Shown here one piece after another: positions 56,346 to 64,000 of a stretch of 64,000 nt of DNA. The notes beneath the pieces were generated by a model. It worked only from the letters and a program-made list of their open reading frames with translations. It ran no database searches and had not been told where the DNA came from. Each line of letters starts with the position of its first letter. The first letter of the stretch is position 1. The stretch is from Moringa oleifera (lineage: Eukaryota > Streptophyta > Magnoliopsida > Brassicales > Moringaceae): assembly GCA_021397835.1 (NCBI GenBank), contig JAJFZO010000034.1, forward strand, positions 8,757,501-8,821,500, given 5' to 3'. Made by a program: the position numbers and the translations under genes.

Positions 56346-57060
56346 GAGTTATCCTAACTAGGAGAGATGCCTAATGAGATACAAAAGTTGTTAGGCAAGT
56401 TTTTGGATGTGATGCTTGATGCATTACCTAAACAACTACAACCTAAAGGAGGGATAAACCATAAGATCAAGCTTGAGCTCGACGCTAAACTACCCGTCAA
56501 AGGCCCTTATCACATGGCTCCACTAGAATTAGAAGACCCTTCACAAGCAGCTAAAGGAGTTATTAGAAGCAGGGAACATCAGGCCTTCTAAGGTCATGAG
56601 GGTATTATCAGGTTTGGCTTGTAGAAAGGGATGAATCGAAGATTACTTGTGTCACAAGGTATAATGCTTTTGAATTTCTTATTATGCCTTTCGATTTAAC
56701 TAATGCACCCGCGACTTTTTGTACCTTGAGGAATAAGATATTTTACTTCCATCTCGATCGATTTGTGGTGATATATCTTGATGATATAATAGTATGTAGT
56801 ATTACCTTAGAAGAGCACCTTGATCACTCAAGGGAGGTATTCAAGGTTTTAAGGTAGAATCAGTTGTATACGAAGAATGAGAAATGTTCCTTTGCTCAAA
56901 GTGAGATGGCATTTTTAGGGCATAAAATCAAAGAGGGCAAGCTCCTGATGGAGGAGGTCGAGGTGCATACCATTAAGATATGGAAGTCGCCTACGAAAGC
57001 ACCTAAGTTGAGATCCTTTTTAGGCGCTTTTTAGATCAACCTACTTAAGAAGAATAAATC
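56346..57060 (+). pseudogene. Tekay reverse transcriptase, decayed, with internal deletion
   Basis: The RT entry 'LDALPKQLQPKGGINHKIKLELDAKLPVKGPYHMAPLELE' (56,415-56,540) is intact in sequence style. About 270 bases of fingers, up to the 'RYGSYEFLVMPFGLTN' block, are mostly missing: the text jumps from about 56,600 to 'VTRYNAFEFLIMPFDLTNAPATFCTL' (56,652-56,725). The palm box YLDD is kept at 56,774-56,785. 'KNEKCSFAQSEMAFLGHKIKEGKL' follows (56,875-56,945). Stops and shifts also occur. Confidence 0.85.
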
Positions 57061-57540
57061 ATGGAAGTGGTGTGCAAAGGGTGAAAACACTTTTGATGAC
57101 TTGAAGGAGTTAGTTAGCTAGGAGTCGATACTTAGCCCTTTTGACCACACATTTGGTTATGAGGTACATATTAATGCTTCAAATTTTGCCATTGGTGGTG
57201 TTCTGATGTAAGAGGGCATCCGATAGCCTACAACAATCGCAAACTTAACAATGGCGAGTGACAATATATTATCTAAGAGAAAAAAATGATGAACTTTCGG
57301 TTTGGCCCCATTACTTGCTAGGATCCCACTTTACCATCCTAATAGACAATATTGCCACAAGCTACTTTTCATCGCAAAGAAAGTTGGGTTCAAAACAAGT
57401 AAGATGTTGGGCCTTCTTGGTAGAGTTTGATTATCAGCTAAGATACAAACCAAGGAGGGCAAACCATGTAGTAGATGCCCTAAGTCAAAAGGCTAAGTTA
57501 GTAAGCATAACTCTAGTGGGTAGTACTTTATTGAGTCGAA
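57061..57540 (+). pseudogene. Tekay RNase H, decayed
   Basis: 'LSPFDHTFGYEVHINASNFAIGGVLM' (57,133-57,208) holds the RNase H start; the catalytic Asp of 'HTDASDFAIGG' reads Asn here. 'NNRKLNNGE.QYII' (57,232-57,275) leads into the open frame 57,258-57,659 with 'HYLLGSHFTILIDNIATSYFSSQRKLGSKQVR', 'LVEFDYQLRYKPRRANHVVDALSQKA' and the linker to integrase. A short deletion removes the 'EKEMLAIVHCL' segment. Confidence 0.83.
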
Positions 57541-58600
57541 TTAGAGAGGGACTAGCCTATGACCCATTAGCTAAGAGTCTTACTACATTGATAGAAGAAG
57601 GAAAGACGAGGAAGTTTTGGCAAATTGATAGATTGTTAGACATTATCGACTCTCACTAGTATGTAACCAAAAGCAAGAATTTTTATAAAAAGCTAATCAG
57701 AAGTGCCATCATTCTTTATGGGCGAACATCCAAGGACTAAGTGCATTAGTACTTTACTTAAATCTGCTTATTATTGGCCGTAGATGAAGGATGAGGTGGA
57801 GTCTTATATGCAAACATGTTAGGTGTGTCAACAAGATAAGGTAGGACAGCATGCACCAAGGGGATTGTTAAAGCCTTACTTATTTCGGAGAAACCATGGC
57901 AAAATGTCTTAATGGATTTTATTACTTGCCTACCTAAGTCAGAAGGATTTAAGAACATCATTGTAGTAATCGATCGATTTAGTATGTTACTTTCATCCCT
58001 GCGTCCTTAGATGTGATTGTCAAAGAAACAATTGAATTGTTCTTGCAATATGTGGTCAAGGTATGGGGATACCTTCCACCATTATTAGTGATCTCGATCC
58101 TCGCTTCACTAAGAGATTTTAGACGAAACTATTGGCATCAAAATTGGATTTTTCAACTAGCTTTCACCCTTAAACTGATGGTCAAATAGAGCGCATCAAT
58201 GCTTTTTTAGAATTATACTTACGACATTATGTGAGTGCTAACCAATAAGACTAGGCCAAGCTGTTGGATGTCGCCGAGTTCTCCTATAACTTGCAGAGAA
58301 GTGAATCTACCAGCAAGTGTCCATTTTAGGTAATCATGGGTCAACAATCGATGACACCACATGTGCTTGCTATGAACTACATAAGAAAGAGCCTATCAGC
58401 TTTTAAACTAGCTAAGTCTTGGCAGGAGCATATGGAAATTGCATATGGCCACCTCCATAAGGCACCTCAATGCGGATGGAGAAGTAGGCTGACAAAAAGA
58501 AAGGGATTCGTAGGGTTTTAGGAAAGTGCATAAAAGGTGATTAAAAAGTATGAAGGGTCATTTTCTATCATTAAGCATGTGGATAAGGTATTGTATTAAC
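57541..58600 (+). pseudogene. Tekay integrase, decayed
   Basis: The zinc-binding region is in pieces ('ECHHSLWANIQGLSALVLYLNLLIIG..MKDEVESYMQTC.VCQQDKVGQHAP', about 57,700-57,865). The core begins 'PWQNVLMDFITCLPKSEGFKNIIVVIDRF' (57,893-57,980). The second Asp lies in 'PTIISDLDPRFT' (about 58,078-58,112) and the third catalytic residue near 'HPQTDGQIERINAFLE' (about 58,165-58,210). Several Gln and Trp codons have become stops. Confidence 0.83.
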
Positions 58601-58734
58601 TCCAACTTTCACCTAAACTTAAGATTCACCTTGTCTTCCATGTAAGCATGTTGAAACCCCATCATGATGACCTTACTCGTAGGTTGTCAAAAAGAGCTCA
58701 AATGGTAGTTGTCACCTTTTTCGATAAGGTAGTT

Positions 58735-58910
58735 AATTGGATTATGGTAGATCGACTCATCCATAAATGTGGGGTGCCTAACTATTGAGAGTATCTTATT
58801 AAGTGGAAAGACTTGCCAGAGGGTGAAACCAATTGGGAACATGAAAACTCCTTATGGTAATTCCATGAATAGATTTGCAAGTTCAAAGAAGCAAATGCGA
58901 CGAAAGCGTC
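58735..58910 (+). pseudogene. Chromodomain of the Tekay element
   Basis: At the pol C-terminus the reading is 'DRLIHKCGVPNY.EYLIKWKDLPEGETNWEHENSLW.FHE.ICKFKE' (58,752-58,890). This has the aromatic and Trp pattern of the retroelement chromodomain, which guides integration to marked chromatin. Three former Trp or Gln codons are stops. Its presence makes the element a chromovirus. Confidence 0.85.
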
Positions 58911-58920
58911 TCGAATTTAG

Positions 58921-58931
58921 GCAAGGGAAAA
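58921..58931 (+). promoter_or_regulatory. Polypurine tract of the Tekay element
   Basis: GCAAGGGAAAA directly before the 3' LTR, in the position needed to prime plus-strand synthesis. Confidence 0.7.
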
Positions 58932-59436
58932 TGTCATAGCTCGCCCAAGTTAGGTTTCATCTTAAAATACTTTTGCATTAATGGGATGCACGAAGGCAAA
59001 TCCGTAATAAAGGATAAGGATCTCACTGTAAATGATAGATTAGTTGAGGGAGACTTTCCCCCTTATAAGGGGAGAGAGTTTTCTTTTGATAAGATTACTT
59101 AGTTTCCTTGTAAATAAGAATATTTAGTTTAAAGATCTCATCTAAAGATATCAAGGATATTTATAGGATGATCTTGGACCATTAGATCGAAGCCAAATGC
59201 ACAAATCTAGATCGTCTGCTAGTCGCCCCTTTCATTTTAAATAGAGGAGGAGTCTTTGGCTATAATTCATCCAGCTTTGAAAGCAAATAAGAATTCCTTC
59301 CAAAGCTTTTCTCTCTAGCTTTTCTCTCTTTATATTTTATTTGAGCTTTGCTTGAGTTCGATTGTAGATTGACTTAAGGAGACAGACTTCCCTAAGTGTC
59401 GCATGGCTCAGTTTTAAGAGAGCTAGGATCGAGACA
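58932..59436 (+). repeat. 3' LTR of the Tekay element
   Basis: It starts TGTCATAGCTCGCCC and ends 'GGATCGAGACA'. It lacks the three-fold 22-bp repeat of the 5' LTR. Instead it carries about 85 extra bases (around 59,160-59,245, 'GGATGATCTTGGACCATTAG'), a stretch probably deleted from the 5' LTR. Confidence 0.88.
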
Positions 59437-59440
59437 TTAA

Positions 59441-62400
59441 GCTCTTTGCAAATTATCAATATCTCTTTCTTTATATCATGCACATAGAGCCCAATGTTTG
59501 TAATTTGCAGCATTCCTTAGCTTCTTCACTAGAAGGGTATTCTCTCTCTTCTTTTTGCATTTTCCTTTTCTCCATATGGGCTTGTGTTCCCTTTTAAGAG
59601 AGGGCAAGGCTTCTAACCTATCGAGTCTTTAGGCCTTAGATCTAGCTTACCTTGTAACGTTGAAATTGATTTACTACTTGAGGAGTTGCTTAGATTTTTA
59701 TGGACAAGTGTTTCCCAAAAAAAAAAAAAAGTAATAATCAAATTCATGGTTAGAAAAGCTTCAATATGAATTGTAATATGTTAAGTTTTTAATTTTAGTT
59801 AGTAATATATTTTTACAATTATCAAGAAATTTAGATTTTTAAAATAAACTATGAAAACTAGGTATGAAAAAACACAACATAAAAAAGTTTTAGCCATAAT
59901 TATTTTGAATTTTAATGATAATTACAATTGTCACTTTACCAACAACTAGTCAAAAGTTGATGTAATCAGAGTCGAAAAAAACCTTATAAAGGTAATTATC
60001 ACAATTGTTAGTAAAGATATAAAATAATTATCATTAAAAATCTGTAATTTTACTAATAATTATTAACGATAAATGACAAATATCGTTAAAAATATATTAA
60101 CACTTGTTTAAATGTGATAATTATAAATTATTGTAAAAATTCAATTGATATTTATATTATTGGCAATATTTATCAATTATTGCTAAACATTTAATCATTT
60201 AATGATAATTATTAAGACAAATAACAATTGTCACTAAAAACAATGACTTTTGTTTTGTTTGCAATAATTAACAATTGTTGTTAAATATTTACGTATTTAA
60301 CATCAATTAACAATTATCTTGAAATGTCTATGTATTTAACGATCGTTAACAATATCACTAAATATTTATGCATTTAAAGATAATTGTAAGTAATTAACAA
60401 TTGCTATTAACAGTAAACTGATCTTTATTTTTTTGTGATAATTAACAATTAAATCTTTTATCATTAAATGTCACTATAATTATCGACATAAATTAAAAGA
60501 TAAATTTGTTAAGATAATTAACATATGATACAAAAATAACTCATAAATATTTACATATCAACCCTTAAAGTAGTTATCACTAAAATGAGCATAAATTATT
60601 AATTATTTACTTATCATTGAATTAAAATAGTTAAAAAATTATTTAATTATCATTAATGAATTGCCATTATTTTAAAAAAAATTATAAATTAAAGTGAAAA
60701 AATTTAAAATTTATAACTCATAATGTAATTAAAACAAATATACTCATTTATAACTAAAATATTATTTATATTATCTTCTTACATAACAAAATATATTCAA
60801 ATGTCAAATATCATTTTAAAAAAATATAATTCTAACTAAAAAATTCACTAATGCTCCTGAATTTTAAGAGTTAAAAGTTAATGTACTAATTCTGCAAAAT
60901 ATTATTTTGTCAATCGCCAATAAATGATGGTTAATTCACAACATATGACTTGAAAATGAAAAATACATGTAAGAAAATGCATGAAATATAAATATTTAAT
61001 AAGAATAAAAAATAATACTTATCTTGAAAAAGTTTAGATACCAAATTTTTATTATTTTCTTCATCTCTATGAGCATTCAATGCGTCAGAAATCTATTAAA
61101 TATAAAAAATAAAAAATAAATAAGAATATGCACCCCTATAATACAATATAAACAAAGTTCAATTGTAATATGTTATTTTTCATTGTGGTGCTTTTCTCCC
61201 TATATGTTTTAAAATATAATAATAATAATAAAGAAGTTTTCTTAGATAGTTTGAAAGGGTTAGAAAGTTAGTCTTTCACATTTTTAAATAAGTCATGTTA
61301 GTTTTCTCGTTGATTTGCTCTCTCTCCCTCTTTGCCATACTGGAAATCAAAACGTTTAAAATAATGTCAAATCACTTCAAATCAAATGCATAAAAAGATA
61401 TTCTTTTGCTCCCATTTAGAAATTCCTACTCTACCTATTCTAGCCTCCTCTCATCACACTTCAGCCAATCCAACCCTAATTCCTTGTACATCATAAATTC
61501 CTAATTCTCCTAATTGTATATGGATAAAGAATTTATAACATTCCCATGTTTCTGGAATCAAGGACATCAACAACCATTCATTTCATATCCTTGCATCCAT
61601 AGATTCTTTTGTTTGGATAATATCTCAAAGATGTTATTTGTTTCTACTTTTATCTCTCTTAACTCTCAACCACTTCTCTCTCTTAGAAGTCACACAAGTA
61701 CAACTAACATAAAGCAAAAAAGTAAATCCCCAACAATACTGCAAATATAGAGACCATGTACCAAGAATCAATGCCAAGTCATAGGTGCAAGCAAAACAAA
61801 ACTACACAAGCTTGAATTGTTGATATTCACTCAGATTTTTAGTACAGACAGCCGAAAAAAAAAAAAAAAATCAACATAGCAGGTCTCAGATGAAAGAGGA
61901 AGCTTATTCAGAATCATGTTAAATGCTAAAATACATTTAGTTGGCAATCTAGCAGCTAAATGAAAGTGAGACATAATCAAAGATCATAAAAAGATCGAGA
62001 CAAGCTTAAATCCATCGACCATGGTAAAACATTTGCTAGAGAACAAAAATTTGTCATCAATTAATAAAAATTATTGCACAATGGAGACCATTTAGACATA
62101 AACGTGCCACCATAGCTCCTTTGAGTAAAATATATTTTCCTAACATTGATTTGATGAGTTTTCTTTTCCATCAATAATTTTAAGGAAAATATCACAAGGA
62201 AAGAAATGGGCAAGTGCACCAACACGAATTTAACAGTCACTTGATCCATCAACTTTTACAACACGAGTTCTAAAATTTTCGAAGCTTGCTCAACCAACTT
62301 CATAATAATTTATTTCAGTTCATTGAAGAACATTATATATGATGAATGTTTCACCCCTTGCATTAACTAGTGACAATTACCCCATCTTTTCCACCTACTT

Positions 62401-62532
62401 CATTCTACACTTTTCATGCATGATAAGTTTATCCAAAAGAAGGAAAAAAAACAAAAAGAAAAAATTATGAACATGCATCAACACACCAAAACTTAAGTCT
62501 TTGGCAAACATAACACCAACAAATTCACTTGC
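59441..62532. other. AT-rich intergenic region without a recognisable gene
   Basis: No protein-like frame is recognised. It includes an A-run at 59,718-59,731, the repeat block 59,870-60,500 (entered separately), an A-run at 61,855-61,870, and plain AT-rich sequence. Later exons expected for the Ran fragment to the right were searched for by eye and not seen. Confidence 0.5.
59870..60500. repeat. Degenerate repeats of TAATTAACAATTGT type in both orientations
   Basis: The block is composed of variants of 'GATAATTAACAATTGTTGTT', 'AAATATTTACGTATTTAAC' and their complements, roughly every 45-60 bases. Examples are at 59,915-59,935, 59,990-60,012, 60,205-60,235, 60,262-60,330 and 60,440-60,480. 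This looks like subterminal or MITE-like sequence of a DNA transposon, but no terminal repeats were identified. Confidence 0.55.
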
Positions 62533-63112
62533 CAGTAACCATCTCTAAGACCACCAAATTTCTCCAGCCAGTGTCCCAGCAGTAAAATCGGATTTTTCCA
62601 TAGTCTGTGAAGAAATCCAATGGATGAATCTCCATACCAATAGTAGCTACATAATGCAAATAGAGCATGTATAAGTGCAGCCAAAGTAACTATCAGCTAC
62701 TCCCAAGTTTTCCAAGAACCATTATTTTATGAACACTTACCTTCATACTTCTTTTCAAACTTGCCATTAAGATGTCTCTTGAAAAAAGTAGTCTTCCCTG
62801 CAACAGACCAAGCATAATCAGTTTATTCCAAAAGCCACCAAACACCATGCAACTATCTCTTTGTTTTAAGGGAAAATAATAGTTTAGAAGAACATCATCT
62901 TTTGATAGAGAGTATTCCCTACGACGACTAGTTTTGATGAAATATGTTTACCTTAAGCAAATCGTAAAGTAATAAATCCCGTTAAACTAATCAAGATTCA
63001 TAAAGACACAACAATGGCAAAAGATAAAGAGGGACAACTATTGGTGCCTCCGTCACCAAAAGATGACGAGCTTGAAGCTTGGGTAATCAACGGTCTGTTA
63101 GTTTACTAAAGT
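62533..63112 (-). pseudogene. Ran-type small GTPase pseudogene (three 5' exons with introns)
   Basis: Three pieces on the minus strand match the start of plant nuclear Ran GTPase. Piece 1 (63,112-63,043), after a TTTTACAG acceptor, reads 'L..TNRPLITQ' in one frame and 'TVDYPSFKLVI' in the right one; an extra T then shifts the P-loop 'GDGGT'. Piece 2 (62,797-62,741), between TTGCAG and GTAAGTG, reads 'GKTTFFKRHLNGKFEKKYE' and completes the P-loop. Piece 3 (62,646-62,533) reads '[26 protein letters not shown]', then loses the DxAGQE switch II by a short deletion ('TGGCTGGAGAAATTT') before 'KFGGLRDGY'. The introns show that it is a duplicated gene, not a cDNA copy. The last two thirds are missing. 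Ran would drive nuclear transport; this copy cannot. Confidence 0.85.
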
Positions 63113-64000
63113 CTGTAAAAGAAAAATCAAAAAAATTAACCAAAAAAAGAGGAAAAATAGAGATCGATAAAACTATAGATGTTAACAAAGATCCACAAGC
63201 AAATCAAGATTCAAATAGTAGTACCTAGAAACAACAACCCAAAGTGCAAACTATTCACCAATGTATTTACTCTGAATCGATCACCTTCTTCCTACAAGGC
63301 ACACATAGCAAACGCTTGTACATTATCAATATGGCAGACATGCTGATATATGTATATTTATATTGCAAGTCATAAGAGTTGGCAGAAACTGCAAAAATTT
63401 GTAGGCACATACTACAAAAATTAGATGATTTCCAATTGGTGACATTTGTACGTCACCAATAATGAAGATTCTAAACTAGGAGATAACAAATTAATACTAC
63501 TATATATATTTTCTTTTGTACAGCAGTAAATAAGGGAATGAGCATGGTAATTTAAAAAAAAAAAATAAAAGGATCAAGAAAAAGACTCTACAGCCATAAT
63601 TTGGTGATTGATTCTGTGGCATATTAATAGAGATATTGTCTCTACTAGCCCAAGCTTTCAACTTTTTCCTTTTTGGAATTAATTATTAGTTTTCCTCTTA
63701 TGGCATCCCAACAAATTTCCAAGTCATTTTCACTTCTTACCCTAGAGAGCTTCATCAAGAAATATAAATAGGCAGCACCAACCATTTTGTAATTGCCAGA
63801 GCTTTCAACTTTTTCTCTTTTGGAATTAATCACCCCAGAGAGAAGTATTTATACTAAAATCATTTGAATATTGAGAATTGTTTTAATTACCTTTTGTAAC
63901 TGTAGTAAGAAGAAAGGATTTATTTATGGCATCTTCCAAAGTTGTAAATTATCAAGAGGCATTCTATTTTAGTACTTTATGTAAGTCTTGACTTGTTTCC
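63113..64000. other. AT-rich flank beyond the Ran pseudogene
   Basis: No gene was recognised. It holds a 9-bp inverted repeat (63,435-63,460) and two copies of an approximately 30-bp direct repeat, AGCTTTCAACTTTTTC and following bases, at 63,652-63,682 and 63,799-63,829. The first intron and 5' end of the ancestral Ran gene would be expected here but cannot be recognised. Confidence 0.45.
63435..63460. repeat. Perfect 9-bp inverted repeat ATTGGTGAC ... GTCACCAAT
   Basis: Two perfect 9-bp arms with an 8-bp spacer (ATTTGTAC). Just upstream is 'CACATACTACAAAAATTAG', which resembles a CACTA-type terminus with an altered first base. It may be the end of a small nonautonomous element. Confidence 0.5.

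Larger units (their letters stand above)
54163..59436 (+). mobile_element. Tekay-type chromovirus, structurally complete, coding region decayed
   Basis: Two direct LTRs (54,163-54,652 and 58,932-59,436) both begin TGTCAT and end in ACA. They enclose a primer-binding site, gag, protease, RT, RNase H, integrase, chromodomain and polypurine tract in the Ty3/gypsy order. The flanks carry TTAA on both sides (54,159-54,162 and 59,437-59,440), a possible shortened or mutated target duplication. Total length is about 5.3 kb. The LTRs differ by many substitutions and several indels, so the insertion is old. Confidence 0.88.

Noticed and set aside
62061..62252. 63-codon minus-strand frame downstream of the Ran exons, considered as a further Ran exon
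   Set aside because: The translation does not match the remaining Ran protein and no splice sites of the right phase were found.
63645..63833. 62-codon minus-strand frame with repeated 'INSKREKVES'
   Set aside because: The repeat reflects a 30-bp direct DNA repeat. The frame is short, has no homologue I recognise and lies in AT-rich intergenic DNA.

Overview
The window is nuclear DNA of a flowering plant. The evidence is a plant-type AP2/ERF repressor gene with an EAR motif, Tat/Ogre-like and Tekay-like Ty3/gypsy elements, a copia fragment, CACTA (En/Spm, tnp2-type) transposons, and an intron-containing fragment of a plant Ran GTPase gene. The species cannot be fixed from the sequence. Background DNA is strongly AT-rich. 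Almost every transposon reading frame is broken by stops and frameshifts, and many stops look like CAA, CAG, CGA or TGG codons changed by C-to-T or G-to-A transitions.

Layout. 1-10,679: the 3' half of a Tat-lineage element on + (RT, RNase H, archaeal-type RNase H, integrase), a repeat-rich 3' untranslated region, a polypurine tract and a 5.1-kb LTR. 10,690-12,060: gag-protease of a chromovirus on -. 12,480-13,510: a small TRIM-like LTR element. 13,545-14,690: copia integrase on -. 14,690-16,760: a CACTA transposase remnant. 18,086-24,957: a second CACTA element with its 5' terminus, subterminal repeats and a long transposase pseudogene, missing its 3' end. 24,960-32,115 and 32,116-45,690: two Tat elements, both on -, head to tail; the second runs from the LTR start and primer-binding site to the end of pol. 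45,700-48,110: an ORF1 (DUF7745-like) remnant on -. 48,180-51,070: an LTR end, primer-binding site and ORF1 of another copy on +. 52,300-54,158: the only convincing intact host gene, a single-exon ERF repressor. 54,163-59,436: a structurally complete but decayed Tekay-type chromovirus with paired LTRs. 59,440-64,000: AT-rich intergenic DNA with a Ran GTPase pseudogene on -.

The Tat family here is the most interesting part. Its LTRs are about 4.6-5.1 kb and carry, on the strand opposite to gag-pol, a reading frame resembling the 'putative gypsy type transposon' proteins (PF04195-like) plus a coiled-coil tail; three copies share it. It has an ORF1 upstream of gag. In two copies the primer-binding site is not about 18 nt but continues for about 47-54 nt into the T-arm and anticodon arm of a tRNA-Arg(ACG)-like sequence. 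Family assignments were made by reading translations by eye. No database or alignment program was run, so domain limits in decayed elements are approximate.
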